Made by a program: the position numbers and the translations under genes. 59,439 nucleotides of DNA from positions 1 through 59,439 of the forward strand of contig NZ_BMYU01000009.1 in the NCBI RefSeq assembly GCF_014652435.1, given 5' to 3'. Origin of the DNA: Cognatundibacterium squillarum. Lineage in GTDB: Bacteria > Pseudomonadota > Gammaproteobacteria > Burkholderiales > Burkholderiaceae_D. The notes beneath the pieces were generated by a model. It saw nothing but the letters and a program-made list of their open reading frames with translations. It made no database searches and was not told where the DNA came from. Every line of letters begins with the position of its first letter. Within the stretch, counting starts at the first letter, position 1. This document shows, piece after piece, positions 1-9,671 of the stretch.

Positions 1-127
1 GAAAGAAACCGGCGGCGGCCGCGAATCCGGTTCTGACAGCTGGAAAGCCTATATGCGCCGCACGACCAACACCTTCAACTACAGCCATTCCCTGCCGCTG
101 GCGCAAGGGATTAAGTTTGAAGTCTGA
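1..127 (+). CDS. Aldehyde dehydrogenase, ALDH7 type (C-terminal end only)
   Basis: Only the last 41 codons are in the window; the gene is cut by the left edge. The reading frame begins at base 2 and stops with TGA at 125-127. The peptide contains [17 protein letters not shown] followed by LPLAQGIKF, which closely matches the carboxyl end of ALDH7 enzymes such as alpha-aminoadipic semialdehyde (piperideine-6-carboxylate) dehydrogenase. That family oxidises the semialdehyde from lysine breakdown with NAD. The family call rests on this short but distinctive tail; the substrate is inferred. A strong terminator follows 67 bases downstream. Confidence 0.75.
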   Translation, partial: KETGGGRESGSDSWKAYMRRTTNTFNYSHSLPLAQGIKFEV

Positions 128-193
128 GTGATTTAAGCATCCGGCTGCCTGGATGCTGTTTTACGAAGGCAGCAAGTAGTTAACTCCTCACTC

Positions 194-226
194 CTCCCCG
201 CTCCGCAAGGACCGGGGAGTTTTTTT
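194..226 (+). terminator. Rho-independent terminator after the ALDH gene
   Basis: A 7 bp stem, CTCCCCG at 194-200 with CGGGGAG at 213-219, is followed by seven T residues. It separates the dehydrogenase gene from the isc operon. The rest of 128-463 is AT-rich, and I see no convincing gene in it. Confidence 0.85.
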
Positions 227-368
227 ATCTGTTCGCTACTAATCCTATCAAGAGTAATCTTTCGCAGGACAATGGAAAACCCACTTAAGGAATTTACGTA
301 CCCACCAATCAATTCAAACATAGCACCCTTTTTCCAGCGACTTTCTTTGCCCCCCAAAAAACCGATAC

Positions 369-418
369 CAGACAAAATCACTCAGGTTTGCTATACTTGA
401 GAAAATTGCTCAACAAAT
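369..418 (+). promoter_or_regulatory. isc operon promoter with candidate IscR box
   Basis: A TATACT -10 hexamer at 392-397 lies 17 bases after a weak -35 (CAGACA, 369-374). The -10 overlaps a dyad, TTGAG then seven bases then CTCAA (397-413), preceded by ATAC. This resembles the type 1 IscR site known from other proteobacteria, where holo-IscR represses its own operon. The dyad is seen directly; its function is inferred from position and family. Confidence 0.55.
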
Positions 419-463
419 CAGGAAATTAGACGATGCATGCAAACTGCATCCGGAGTCTCACTT

Positions 464-946
464 ATGCGCCTTACGACAAAAGGACGTTTTGCCGTCACCG
501 CGATGATCGATCTGGCCCTGCGTCAGGATCAGGGACCAGTGACACTGGCTGCAATAAGTCAGCGTCAGTCCATTTCCCTCTCATACCTTGAACAACTGTT
601 CGGAAAATTGCGACGGCACGAAATCGTCGAATCGGTTCGTGGCCCGGGTGGTGGTTATCACCTCGCGCGCAAAGCTCAGAATGTTACCGTTGCAGACATC
701 ATTATTGCCGTTGATGAACCGCTAGACGCGACACAGTGTGGCGGAAAAGGGAATTGTCATGGTAGTGATCATGCAAACGGACTTCACTGTATGACGCATG
801 ATTTGTGGGCCACGCTTAACGCTAAGATGGTGGACTACCTTGACTCTGTGTCGCTCCAGGATCTGGTCAACCAACAAAAACAGAAACAGGCAGACAGCCA
901 GGTTGTCGTCATGCGCCCCCCGTCTGCCAACACCATAACACCTTGA
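464..946 (+). CDS. iscR: Fe-S cluster-sensing transcriptional regulator IscR
   Basis: Rrf2-family repressor of 160 residues that senses Fe-S cluster supply and controls the isc operon. A winged-helix DNA-binding region covers about residues 1-75, starting [11 protein letters not shown]. Cluster ligand cysteines are C92, C98 and C109, with H112 just after. The spacing between the second and third cysteines is longer than in E. coli (10 residues instead of 5). The ATG at 464 was chosen over an in-frame upstream ATG at 437 because GGAG sits eight bases before it and the family starts there. It is the first gene of the operon, 13 bases before iscS. Confidence 0.95.
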   Translation: MRLTTKGRFAVTAMIDLALRQDQGPVTLAAISQRQSISLSYLEQLFGKLRRHEIVESVRGPGGGYHLARKAQNVTVADIIIAVDEPLDATQCGGKGNCHGSDHANGLHCMTHDLWATLNAKMVDYLDSVSLQDLVNQQKQKQADSQVVVMRPPSANTITP

Positions 947-959
947 TTTGGAGTCGCGA

Positions 960-2213
960 ATGAACGCAGCACTGGAACAATCCATGATTGATTCTCTGAA
1001 GACACCACATTTCCCCATTTACATGGATTATTCTGCTACGACACCGGTCGATCCACGTGTGGCAGACAAAATGATTCCGTATCTGCGCGCGCAGTTCGGA
1101 AATCCGGCGTCGCGCAGTCATATGTACGGATGGGATGCTGAAGCCGCTGTTGAAGAAGCACGTGGTCATGTTGCCGCGTTGGTCAATGCTGACCCCCGTG
1201 AAATCGTCTGGACATCCGGAGCAACGGAAAGTAACAATCTTGCGCTTAAAGGTGCCGCACATTTTTATAAGTCCAAAGGCAAGCACATTATTACTGTTAA
1301 AACTGAGCACAAAGCAGTGCTTGATACAGTACGCGAACTTGAGCGTCAGGGCTTCGATGCAACTTACCTGCAGCCAGGCGCAGATGGACTGATTACACTC
1401 GACCAGATCCGTGAGGCAATCCGCCCTGACACCATTATCATTTCAGTGATGTGGGTTAACAATGAGATCGGCGTTATTCAGCCTATCGCTGAAATTGGTG
1501 AGCTTTGCCGTGAAAAAGGCATTATTTTTCACTCCGATGCCGCACAGGCAACCGGCAAGGTCGAAATTGATCTGGAGAAAGTTAAAGTAGACCTCGTGTC
1601 TTTCTCTGCTCACAAATCGTATGGACCAAAAGGTATCGGCGCGTTATATATTCGTCGCAAACCGCGTGTCCGCCTTGAGGCACAAATGCACGGTGGCGGC
1701 CATGAGCGCGGCTTCAGGTCAGGAACGCTTGCGACACATCAATGTGTCGGTATGGGCGAAGCATTCCGCATTGCAAAAGAAGAAATGCAGTCAGAGCTGG
1801 CACATATTCGTGCCATGCGTGACCGTCTGGCAAAAGGACTGCAGGAAATCGAAGAAACATACGTGAATGGTGATATGGATCACCGCATTCCTCACAACCT
1901 CAACGTGAGCTTCAATTACGTAGAAGGTGAGTCGCTGATTATGGCAGTGAAAGATATTGCCGTTTCGTCCGGCTCTGCATGCACATCCGCCAGTCTCGAG
2001 CCATCTTATGTGTTGCGCGCACTGGGTCGCAGTGATGAGCTGGCACACAGTTCCATCCGCTTTACAATTGGTCGCTTTACCACTGAAGAAGATATCGATT
2101 TCGCAGTGAATTTACTGAAAAGCAAAGTCGCAAAATTACGCGAACTATCACCTCTTTGGGATATGTACAAAGAAGGCATCGATTTATCAACGATTCAATG
2201 GGCAGCACACTAA
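960..2213 (+). CDS. iscS: Cysteine desulfurase IscS
   Basis: PLP enzyme of 417 residues that takes sulfur from cysteine and passes it as a persulfide to IscU and other acceptors. The PLP lysine is K219 in [12 protein letters not shown]. The catalytic loop cysteine is C341 in [13 protein letters not shown]. The C-terminal tail is present and length matches the family. The ATG at 960 is preferred to an in-frame TTG at 948, which forms part of the ribosome site TTTGGAG. It sits between iscR and iscU in one transcription unit. Confidence 0.97.
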   Translation: MNAALEQSMIDSLKTPHFPIYMDYSATTPVDPRVADKMIPYLRAQFGNPASRSHMYGWDAEAAVEEARGHVAALVNADPREIVWTSGATESNNLALKGAAHFYKSKGKHIITVKTEHKAVLDTVRELERQGFDATYLQPGADGLITLDQIREAIRPDTIIISVMWVNNEIGVIQPIAEIGELCREKGIIFHSDAAQATGKVEIDLEKVKVDLVSFSAHKSYGPKGIGALYIRRKPRVRLEAQMHGGGHERGFRSGTLATHQCVGMGEAFRIAKEEMQSELAHIRAMRDRLAKGLQEIEETYVNGDMDHRIPHNLNVSFNYVEGESLIMAVKDIAVSSGSACTSASLEPSYVLRALGRSDELAHSSIRFTIGRFTTEEDIDFAVNLLKSKVAKLRELSPLWDMYKEGIDLSTIQWAAH

Positions 2214-2257
2214 ATCGCTGCGCTTAGCTGACCTCAACAGAATTCAGGAGAAATATC

Positions 2258-2641
2258 ATGGCATATTCAGAAAAAGTTCTTGATCATTATGAAAATCCAC
2301 GTAACGTTGGCTCTTTTGAAAAAGGTGACGACAGTGTAGGAACTGGCATGGTGGGCGCACCGGCTTGTGGCGACGTAATGAAGTTACAAATCAAAGTCGG
2401 TGCAGATGGCGTGATTGAAGATGCAAAATTCAAAACCTATGGCTGTGGCTCCGCAATTGCATCTTCCTCTCTGGTAACAGAGTGGGTAAAAGGTAAAACG
2501 CTGGATCAGGCTCTGGAAATCAAAAACACAGAAATCGCTGAAGAACTGGCACTGCCACCAGTCAAAATCCACTGTTCCATTCTGGCCGAAGATGCGATTA
2601 AAGCAGCTGTCCTGGACTACAAAAACAAGCATAACGGCTGA
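2258..2641 (+). CDS. iscU: Fe-S cluster assembly scaffold IscU
   Basis: Scaffold of 127 residues on which [2Fe-2S] and [4Fe-4S] clusters are built. The three ligand cysteines C37, C63 and C106 and the release-promoting D39 are all present. The LPPVK motif at 99-103, the peptide recognised by the chaperone HscA, is intact, which fits hscB and hscA downstream. AGGAG lies upstream of the ATG. The 44-base gap from iscS holds no terminator, so co-transcription is likely. Confidence 0.97.
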   Translation: MAYSEKVLDHYENPRNVGSFEKGDDSVGTGMVGAPACGDVMKLQIKVGADGVIEDAKFKTYGCGSAIASSSLVTEWVKGKTLDQALEIKNTEIAEELALPPVKIHCSILAEDAIKAAVLDYKNKHNG

Positions 2642-2673
2642 TTTACTTCGTTGAGCTGAGAGAGATTCAAAAA

Positions 2674-2997
2674 ATGGCAATTACACTGACTGAAAAAGCT
2701 GCAAAGCATGTTTCACGATACATCGAGCGTCGCGGCAAAGGACTTGGACTTCGTTTTGGCGTTCGTACAACCGGCTGCTCCGGAATGGCATACAAACTGG
2801 AGTACGTAGACGAAATCGGTGCTGAGGACCAGGTTTTTGAATCTCACGGAGTAAAAATTTTCGTTGACCCGAAAAGCTTGCCTTACATCGACGGCACTGA
2901 ACTGGATTTTGCCCGCGAGGGACTGAACGAAGGCTTTAAATTTTACAATCCGAATGTTAAAGACGAATGCGGTTGCGGCGAAAGCTTCCGTATCTGA
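2674..2997 (+). CDS. iscA: A-type Fe-S carrier IscA
   Basis: Protein of 107 residues that carries clusters or iron to apo-targets. The three conserved cysteines are C35 in TTGCSGMAY and C99 and C101 in the ECGCGESF tail. Length is normal for IscA. Its TGA stop overlaps the hscB start by one base, so the two genes are probably translationally coupled. Confidence 0.96.
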   Translation: MAITLTEKAAKHVSRYIERRGKGLGLRFGVRTTGCSGMAYKLEYVDEIGAEDQVFESHGVKIFVDPKSLPYIDGTELDFAREGLNEGFKFYNPNVKDECGCGESFRI

Positions 2998-3509
2998 TGC
3001 GCACTATGCAAAATCACTTTGAACTTTTCGGATTACCGGTCAGTTTCGAAATTGATCTCGGTACGCTGGATGCTGCTTACCGAAAAATCCAGAATCAGGT
3101 ACATCCGGATAAATATGCATCCGGAACTGATACTGAAAAACGTGTTGCAATGCAGTGGACAACCCGTGCGAATGAAGCTTATCAGACGTTAAAAAAACCA
3201 TTGAAGCGCGCAGCCTATTTATGTGAGCTCAATGGCGTCGACATTGCTGCGGAATCCAACACCAGCATGCCCGCCGTATTCCTGATGCAACAAATGGAAT
3301 GGCGCGAATCACTGGATGAACTGAGGTCTGGCACAAACCCCACTGGATTGCAGCACCTTGAGCAGGAAGTTCAATCGTCACTTAAACTTACTATTCGCAA
3401 TATTCAAAGTGCCTGTGAAAGGAATGATTTCCATACGGTTGCAGGCTTAATACGAACTAGTATGTTTATAGAAAAATTCCTCATTGATATTGCTTCGCTC
3501 GACGACTGA
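2997..3509 (+). CDS. hscB: Fe-S co-chaperone HscB
   Basis: J-domain co-chaperone of 170 residues that brings IscU to HscA and stimulates its ATPase. The J domain is N-terminal, with HPD at residues 36-38 in QVHPDKYASG. The C-terminal part is the helical IscU-binding domain. I start at the ATG overlapping the iscA stop (TGATG). A second ATG at 3006 would give MQNHFELFGLP and is also possible. A longer in-frame start at 2967 lies inside iscA and is unlikely. Confidence 0.93.
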   Translation: MRTMQNHFELFGLPVSFEIDLGTLDAAYRKIQNQVHPDKYASGTDTEKRVAMQWTTRANEAYQTLKKPLKRAAYLCELNGVDIAAESNTSMPAVFLMQQMEWRESLDELRSGTNPTGLQHLEQEVQSSLKLTIRNIQSACERNDFHTVAGLIRTSMFIEKFLIDIASLDD

Positions 3510-3566
3510 ACATTGACTCAATCCAGGTTTCTTTAAATTTTCTAAGCCGTCACACGGCGACTCAAT

Positions 3567-5432
3567 ATGGCTTTACTGCAGATCTCCGAACCAGGCATGT
3601 CCACTGCTCCGCACCAGCACAGGCTGGCAGTTGGTATTGATCTCGGGACAACAAACTCCCTCGTTGCGACTGTTCGCAACAGTATTCCGGAAGTCATCAA
3701 TGACGAGGAAGGCAGATCATTACTACCCTCCGTCGTTCGCTACCTGAGCAACGGGCATGCGCATATTGGTTTCAAGGCACAGGCAGAGCAAATTAATGAC
3801 CCGAGAAACACAATCGTTTCCGTTAAGCGATTCATGGGGCGTGGACTGAAAGACATTCCATATACGGAAAATCTGCCTTACGATTTTCACGATGAGCCTG
3901 GGATGGTGCAGCTTAAAACCATCGCTGGCATTAAAAGTCCGGTTGAAGTTTCCGCCCAAATTCTGGCAACACTGCGTCAGCGTGCGGAAGATAGCCTCGG
4001 CGATGATCTGGTCGGCGCAGTAATTACAGTACCTGCTTATTTTGATGACGCTCAGCGTCAGGCAACAAAAGATGCAGCGAAGCTGGCAGGATTAAATGTC
4101 TTACGTCTTTTGAATGAGCCAACAGCCGCAGCAATCGCTTACGGGCTGGATCATGGTTCAGAAGGCATCTACGCAGTATATGACTTAGGCGGCGGCACTT
4201 TCGATATTTCGATTTTGCGCATGTCAAAAGGCGTATTTGAAGTCCTCGCAACCGGCGGAGATTCCGCTCTGGGTGGTGACGACTTTGATCACCGTTTGTT
4301 CTGCTGGATATTACAGGAATCGAAATTAAGCCTGCTTTCTGACGAAGACACCAGCTTACTGATGATGAAAGCGCGCGAAGCGAAAGAAATCTTATCCGCT
4401 AAGCCAAGTACCTTTATCGATGCAAAACTGAATAGCGGCGAGTCTGTGCATTTGCAAATAACAGCAACCCAGTTTGCTGAAATGACTCAGAATCTGGTAC
4501 TCAAAACAATCACTCCGTGTCGCAAAGCGCTTCGTGACGCGGGACTCAGTGCAGATGAGGTTGATGGCGTAGTCTTGGTAGGCGGTGCAACACGGATGCC
4601 GCATGTCCGCAAAGCTGTCGGGGATTTTTTCCAGACGACTCCTTTGTCCAACATTGACCCCGACAAAGTGGTTGCTCTCGGAGCCGCCGTACAGGCGAAC
4701 TTACTGGCAGGAAATCGCGCCCCCGGAGATGACTGGCTGCTGCTGGATGTTATCCCTTTATCGCTGGGCGTGGAAACGATGGGTGGCCTTGCTGAAAAAG
4801 TCATTCCGCGCAACTCGACAATTCCGTGTGCTCGTGCACAGGAATTCACCACATTCAAAGATGGCCAGACAGCAATGGCGATTCACGTGGTCCAGGGTGA
4901 GCGTGAACTGGTGAGCGACTGTCGCTCGCTTGCAAGATTCGAATTACGCGGAATTCCGCCAATGGCTGCAGGAGCTGCGCGAATCCGCATCACTTATCAG
5001 GTTGACGCAGATGGTCTCTTATCTGTTTCAGCACGCGAATTACGATCTGGAGTAGAGGCATCCGTTTCAGTGAAGCCGTCATACGGTCTCAAGGATGACG
5101 ATATTGCCCGCATGCTGCAAGAGTCGCACCAGACTGCCGGTGACGATATGAAACAGCGTGCATTACGTGAAGAAGTCGTCGAAGCTGAACGAATTCTGAT
5201 TGCGATTGATTCTGCTTTAACAGCGGATGCACATTTACTTTCTGAGGCTGAGCTCACCACAATCGGACAGTTGATGACCAATGTGCGTGAACTAATGCAC
5301 AGTAATGAACACGAAGTACTTCATAAAGCTGTCGAAAATCTGGCGAAAGGTACGGAAGAATTCGCGGCACGTCGCATGGACCAAAGTGTGCGCAGTGCAT
5401 TAGCGGGAAAAAAACTGGATGAGCTCGGCTGA
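3567..5432 (+). CDS. hscA: Fe-S assembly Hsp70 chaperone HscA
   Basis: DnaK-type ATPase of 621 residues specialised for IscU. It binds the LPPVK peptide and, with HscB, drives cluster release. The nucleotide-binding domain starts near residue 20 with GIDLGTTNS and contains the DLGGGTFD phosphate-2 motif. The substrate-binding domain and helical lid follow from about residue 390. It sits 57 bases after hscB with no terminator between. Length matches HscA rather than DnaK. Confidence 0.96.
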   Translation: MALLQISEPGMSTAPHQHRLAVGIDLGTTNSLVATVRNSIPEVINDEEGRSLLPSVVRYLSNGHAHIGFKAQAEQINDPRNTIVSVKRFMGRGLKDIPYTENLPYDFHDEPGMVQLKTIAGIKSPVEVSAQILATLRQRAEDSLGDDLVGAVITVPAYFDDAQRQATKDAAKLAGLNVLRLLNEPTAAAIAYGLDHGSEGIYAVYDLGGGTFDISILRMSKGVFEVLATGGDSALGGDDFDHRLFCWILQESKLSLLSDEDTSLLMMKAREAKEILSAKPSTFIDAKLNSGESVHLQITATQFAEMTQNLVLKTITPCRKALRDAGLSADEVDGVVLVGGATRMPHVRKAVGDFFQTTPLSNIDPDKVVALGAAVQANLLAGNRAPGDDWLLLDVIPLSLGVETMGGLAEKVIPRNSTIPCARAQEFTTFKDGQTAMAIHVVQGERELVSDCRSLARFELRGIPPMAAGAARIRITYQVDADGLLSVSARELRSGVEASVSVKPSYGLKDDDIARMLQESHQTAGDDMKQRALREEVVEAERILIAIDSALTADAHLLSEAELTTIGQLMTNVRELMHSNEHEVLHKAVENLAKGTEEFAARRMDQSVRSALAGKKLDELG

Positions 5433-5461
5433 GCGATTGCACCTGATACCGAAAGAAAATT

Positions 5462-5800
5462 ATGCCAAAAATTATCGTTCTCCCCCACGCAGTTCTTTGC
5501 CCAGAAGGTACCGTCATTGAAGCGGAAGAAGGGAAATCGGTGTGTGAAGCACTGGTCGAAAATGATGTTGAAATTGAACATGCTTGTGAAATGTCCTGCG
5601 CGTGTACAACCTGCCATGTGATCATTCGCGAAGGCTATAACAGTCTTAACGAATCCACCGAAGATGAAGAAGACTTGCTGGATGCGGCCTGGGGACTGGA
5701 GGCAACCTCTCGTCTATCATGTCAGGCAAAAATTGGACAAAAAGACATCACCGTTGAAATTCCCAAGTACACAATCAATCACGCTCGCGAAAATCACTGA
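5462..5800 (+). CDS. fdx: [2Fe-2S] ferredoxin of the isc system
   Basis: Adrenodoxin-type ferredoxin of 112 residues that supplies electrons during cluster assembly. Ligands are C42, C48, C51 (in HACEMSCACTTCH) and C87, the same positions as E. coli Fdx. It is the last gene of the operon. No iscX-like gene follows: the 228 bases before the next gene hold only a hairpin and a possible promoter. Confidence 0.96.
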   Translation: MPKIIVLPHAVLCPEGTVIEAEEGKSVCEALVENDVEIEHACEMSCACTTCHVIIREGYNSLNESTEDEEDLLDAAWGLEATSRLSCQAKIGQKDITVEIPKYTINHARENH

Positions 5801-5824
5801 TTGATCCGCGATTACAACAGATGA

Positions 5825-5850
5825 GGCCGCCCGCCAGTTCGCCGGCGGCC
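5825..5850 (+). terminator. Probable terminator of the isc operon
   Basis: GGCCGCC at 5825-5831 pairs with GGCGGCC at 5844-5850. The T-run after it is broken (TTGTCGTTT), so termination may be incomplete. Confidence 0.55.
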
Positions 5851-6028
5851 TTGTCGTTTATTTGCGCCTGCAAACGGACTTTTTCAGCATAATCCCGAAA
5901 TTTGCTGCCCTTCGGGCAATATCTTGATATCCTAAAGTTTCGAAAAATAATCCCGTTTTGCGATGAATCAGCACTCAACGGAGCCCCACCCCGAATCAAG
6001 CTACCGCCAAGCCCTGTAAAGACCAACT

Positions 6029-7639
6029 ATGAGGTTAGACCAACTTCTTCCGTGGATACGACGCAGCATTTCACTGCGACTGGCGATCATTCTTGCCGTC
6101 GTCGTTGGATTGACGGTTCCATCTGCTGTGCTGGTACCGTATTACCTGAACACGCTTGAATCAGCGGCACGACAAAAAAATATTGAAGACCACAATCGTC
6201 TGGTCGATATTCTGTCGGTCATTCTGAGCGAACCACTGTGGCAAATCACGCCTGAAATTGCCAATATTTCCAGTGAAGTCGTTTATTCTGACCCAAGAGT
6301 TTCCAGTATTGAAGTCATCACACTCCCGGATCATAAAGATTTCATAAAAAATAATATCCGTAAGCAGACGCAAAAAGGTCCTTTCACCAGTATGGTTCGG
6401 GAAATTCGCCATGGAGGACAGGTCATTGGCGAAGTCAAACTCGAACTTGCAGAAGACCTAATGCAGGAAAGTCTGCGCAGCGATTTCCGCCGGTTCGTCA
6501 CAACCTCAGTTTTGTCGTTACTGCTGGCGATCCTGTTTATTCTGCTGGTATTGCAGTGGCGTCTTGTGCGCCCGGTCAAGATTCTGATGGAGAAGTCCGA
6601 CAGGCTTGCAAATGGCGAGCTGGACGAGCCAATTGCGCTGAACAGAGAAGACGAGCTTGGCCGACTTGCACACAGTCTGGAAATGACACGCCGTGCACTG
6701 AAACACTCGTTTGGTGAACTCGAAATCAAAAATCAGCAATTACTTGAATACTCAAGTACTCTGGAATCAAAAGTAAAACAACGTACCCATGAGCTGGAGA
6801 ATGCAAACACTAATCTTGAAGCTGCGTTAAAAGATGTTAACTCTGCGCAGGCTGAACTCGCCCGCGTGGAACGTATGGCCGCGCTAGGTTCTATGGTGGC
6901 TGGAGTGGCGCATGAGCTGAACACGCCACTGGGTAACTGCTTACTGGTAGCAAGTACACTCGAAGATGAAACCGGACGCTTGCTGCAAATGGTGGAAGAT
7001 GGCCAAATTCGCCGCTCTGATCTGACCAGGTATGCAAACACTGCACTGGATTCCACAAAATTGTTACTACGCGGACTGCAACAATCTGCACATCTGGTTG
7101 GGGATTTCAAACAGGTAGCTGTTGACCAGTCCAGCGCACAGCGGCGTAAGTTCGGATTACTGGTAACATTGCAGGAATTAAGTGCGCTGCTGCACTCCAG
7201 TCTCAAAAAAACACCGTACACCCTCGAACTGGATATCCCTGCGGATATCGAACTCGACAGTTACCCCGGCCCATTAGGGCAAGTGTTTACCAATCTAGTT
7301 AACAATGCCGTTATTCATGGACTTGAAGGCAAGGCTTCGGGCAAGATGCGTTGCACTGCAGAACGTCAGGGTGACCATGTTCAGATTGTTTTCACTGATG
7401 ACGGCAAAGGAATTCCGCAAGAAATCATCAACAGAATTTTCGAACCGTTTTTTACTACAAAATTTGGCCAGGGTGGTTCTGGTCTCGGACTCAGTATCAC
7501 ATTTAATATGGTTGCCAATGTACTTGGCGGCACAATTCATGTGTCCAGCGAAGCTGGTGCCGGAACACGATTTGAATTACGCTTACCCCTGGTTGCGCCG
7601 GGCGATGCAAAAGACGACACCATGTATTTCGGCAGCTAG
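6029..7639 (+). CDS. Membrane sensor histidine kinase (orphan)
   Basis: Inner-membrane kinase of 536 residues. A first membrane segment lies at about 17-40, an extracytoplasmic sensor at 41-155, and a second segment at 156-178. HAMP and a coiled coil run to about 280. The phospho-acceptor is H295 in GVAHELNTP. The catalytic domain has N-box residues N422/N426, G1 DDGKGIP (457-463), F box FEPFFTTK and G2 GGSGLGLSI (482-490). All key residues are intact. The coiled coil and H-box resemble the DctB/NtrB-like group. No response regulator gene is adjacent, so the partner is unknown. A strong terminator follows. Confidence 0.9.
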   Translation: MRLDQLLPWIRRSISLRLAIILAVVVGLTVPSAVLVPYYLNTLESAARQKNIEDHNRLVDILSVILSEPLWQITPEIANISSEVVYSDPRVSSIEVITLPDHKDFIKNNIRKQTQKGPFTSMVREIRHGGQVIGEVKLELAEDLMQESLRSDFRRFVTTSVLSLLLAILFILLVLQWRLVRPVKILMEKSDRLANGELDEPIALNREDELGRLAHSLEMTRRALKHSFGELEIKNQQLLEYSSTLESKVKQRTHELENANTNLEAALKDVNSAQAELARVERMAALGSMVAGVAHELNTPLGNCLLVASTLEDETGRLLQMVEDGQIRRSDLTRYANTALDSTKLLLRGLQQSAHLVGDFKQVAVDQSSAQRRKFGLLVTLQELSALLHSSLKKTPYTLELDIPADIELDSYPGPLGQVFTNLVNNAVIHGLEGKASGKMRCTAERQGDHVQIVFTDDGKGIPQEIINRIFEPFFTTKFGQGGSGLGLSITFNMVANVLGGTIHVSSEAGAGTRFELRLPLVAPGDAKDDTMYFGS

Positions 7640-7666
7640 TGCATGAAGCCTGAAAACAGATTTTCT

Positions 7667-7697
7667 AAAGCCGGAGGCCTTATTCCTCCGGCTTTTT
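7667..7697 (+). terminator. Rho-independent terminator after the histidine kinase
   Basis: An 11 bp stem, AAAGCCGGAGG (7667-7677) with CCTCCGGCTTT (7685-7695), runs into T residues. It isolates the kinase as a single-gene unit from thyA. Confidence 0.9.
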
Positions 7698-7787
7698 GTC
7701 TTTCAACACATCGCATTCTCGCTACACCATCACTGACGCTGAATGCCGGATCAGTTAAAATAGGCGACTTTTTCTCAAATTTTCATC

Positions 7788-8582
7788 ATGCAGCAATATC
7801 TTGACTTTATGCGTCACGTACGCGACCACGGAACGCGTAAAACGGACCGCACCGGCACAGGTACGGTATCTGTTTTCGGTCACCAGATGCGATTTGACCT
7901 CAGCAAAGGTTTCCCGCTGGTCACCACAAAAAAACTGCATCTGAAATCCATCGTGCATGAACTGCTGTGGTTTTTACAAGGCTCTACCAACATTCAGTAT
8001 CTGAAAGAAAACGGAGTTTCGATCTGGGATGAGTGGGCTGATGAAAACGGCAATCTGGGGCCGGTTTATGGTTCACAATGGCGCAGCTGGCCAACACCAG
8101 ACGGAAAACACATCGACCAGATCAGCCAGTTAATGGATCAGATCCGGAATAATCCGGACTCCCGCCGCCTGATCGTTTCCGCGTGGAATGTTGCGGAAAT
8201 TCCGCAAATGAAACTGCCACCATGCCACGCGATGTTCCAGTTTTACGTGGCTGACGGCAAACTGTCCTGCCAGTTGTATCAGCGAAGTGCCGATATTTTT
8301 CTCGGCGTTCCATTCAATATCGCATCGTATGCATTACTGACACATATGATCGCCCAGCAAACGGGACTTATGCCGGGTGATTTCATCTGGACAGGCGGAG
8401 ACTGTCATTTGTACAGCAACCATCTCGAGCAAGTTGAAACCCAATTAAGCCGCGAGCCACTGCCACTGCCGAAACTAATCATCCATCGTCAACCCGAAGA
8501 TATTTTCTCGTACCGTTACGAGGATTTTGAGTTTGCCGACTATACATTCCATCCGGCAATCAAAGCGCCGGTTGCGATTTAA
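7788..8582 (+). CDS. thyA: Thymidylate synthase
   Basis: Methylates dUMP to dTMP using methylene-tetrahydrofolate. It is 264 residues, the same length as E. coli ThyA. The catalytic cysteine is C146 in [12 protein letters not shown]. The folate/dUMP motifs [17 protein letters not shown] and the HLYSNH segment are intact. It is followed 14 bases later by folA, which regenerates the folate oxidised by this reaction. Confidence 0.98.
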   Translation: MQQYLDFMRHVRDHGTRKTDRTGTGTVSVFGHQMRFDLSKGFPLVTTKKLHLKSIVHELLWFLQGSTNIQYLKENGVSIWDEWADENGNLGPVYGSQWRSWPTPDGKHIDQISQLMDQIRNNPDSRRLIVSAWNVAEIPQMKLPPCHAMFQFYVADGKLSCQLYQRSADIFLGVPFNIASYALLTHMIAQQTGLMPGDFIWTGGDCHLYSNHLEQVETQLSREPLPLPKLIIHRQPEDIFSYRYEDFEFADYTFHPAIKAPVAI

Positions 8583-8596
8583 TCATTTTCATCAAT

Positions 8597-9085
8597 ATGT
8601 CATCGTTCATCATTATCGTTGCGCGTGATAAGCACTCTGGCATTGGCATTCAGAACGCTCTGCCATGGCACTTGCCGGAAGATTTATCCCATTTTAAAAA
8701 GACGACATCCGGTCACGCGATCCTGATGGGAAGAAAGACGTTTGAATCGATAGGCAGACCGTTGCCAAATCGCCGTAACATCGTCATCACCCGCAATCCG
8801 GAATGGAAGACAGAAGGTGTTGATATTTGCCATTCGCTGGAAGAAGCAAAGGCGCTTGTAAAAGAACAAACTGCCTATATTATCGGCGGTGCTGAAATTT
8901 ACCGGCAGGCGCTTGACCTCGCAGACACAATGATCATTACGGAAATTGGTCAAACTTTTGAATGCGATGCGTTTTTCCCGGCATTCAGTGATGACACATG
9001 GCTGGAAACAAATCGCGAAGCGCACGTATCTGCAACTAACATTCCGTACGCTTTCGTTACTTATACAAAGAAGAATAAGGAGTAA
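8597..9085 (+). CDS. folA: Dihydrofolate reductase
   Basis: Reduces dihydrofolate to tetrahydrofolate with NADPH; trimethoprim target family. It has 162 residues. The active-site acid is D29 in LPWHLPEDLSHFKK, MGRKTFESIGRPLPNR binds cofactor, and IIGGAEIYRQAL forms the typical C-terminal strand-loop. It lies between thyA and a DUF4337 gene, with gaps of 14 and 6 bases, so one transcript is likely. Confidence 0.97.
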   Translation: MSSFIIIVARDKHSGIGIQNALPWHLPEDLSHFKKTTSGHAILMGRKTFESIGRPLPNRRNIVITRNPEWKTEGVDICHSLEEAKALVKEQTAYIIGGAEIYRQALDLADTMIITEIGQTFECDAFFPAFSDDTWLETNREAHVSATNIPYAFVTYTKKNKE

Positions 9086-9091
9086 AAAATT

Positions 9092-9661
9092 ATGTCCGGA
9101 CACGGTTTTCACGTTCACGGCCCGCACGACCACGAAGTCGAACACGCAGCACACGGCAATGACAGCTTTGCCAGCAAAATTGCGGTCATGACTGCGATTC
9201 TTGCCACGGTTGGTGCATTGTTCGGCTACGAAGGCGGTGCGACACAAAATGATGCAGCCATGTTTAAAAATAATGCTGCGATTAAAAAAACAGAAGCTGC
9301 GAACAAATGGAGCTATTACCAGTCTAAGTCCAGCAAGCAAAATCTTGCTGAGCTGGCAGCGATACTGCCGGGTGCAGATACTGAAAAGTACAAAGCAGAA
9401 GTAGCGCGCTACAAAACTGAAAAAGAAGAAATTAAACAACAGGCCGAAGCACTGGAAGCTGAAGTTGAAAAATGGGAACACGCTTCCGAGCAGGCATTGC
9501 ATCAACACCATCGCTGGGCGCAGGCGATGACCGCAATTCAGATTGCGATTTCGCTGGCAGCGATTACACTGTTAACGAAGAAGAAGTGGCTGCAAGTCAC
9601 CTCTTACGGAGTCGCCGGGGTTGGTTTGGTGCTGGCTGCTTTAGCCTGGATGCATATTTAA
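9092..9661 (+). CDS. DUF4337 family membrane protein
   Basis: Protein of 189 residues. The N-terminal stretch is histidine-rich (HGFHVHGPHDHEVEHAAH), then comes a hydrophobic segment at about 29-47, a conserved ANKWSYYQSKSSKQ motif, a charged coiled coil at about 100-140, and two C-terminal membrane segments. This matches the DUF4337 architecture as I know it; the function is unknown. The histidine-rich start could bind metal, but that is speculation. An AAGGAG ribosome site precedes the ATG. Confidence 0.8.
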   Translation: MSGHGFHVHGPHDHEVEHAAHGNDSFASKIAVMTAILATVGALFGYEGGATQNDAAMFKNNAAIKKTEAANKWSYYQSKSSKQNLAELAAILPGADTEKYKAEVARYKTEKEEIKQQAEALEAEVEKWEHASEQALHQHHRWAQAMTAIQIAISLAAITLLTKKKWLQVTSYGVAGVGLVLAALAWMHI

Positions 9662-9671
9662 CCAATATTAT

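Noticed and set aside
133..381. 82-codon minus-strand ORF before iscR
   Set aside because: It spans the ALDH terminator and the isc promoter, lacks a ribosome site and matches no family I know.
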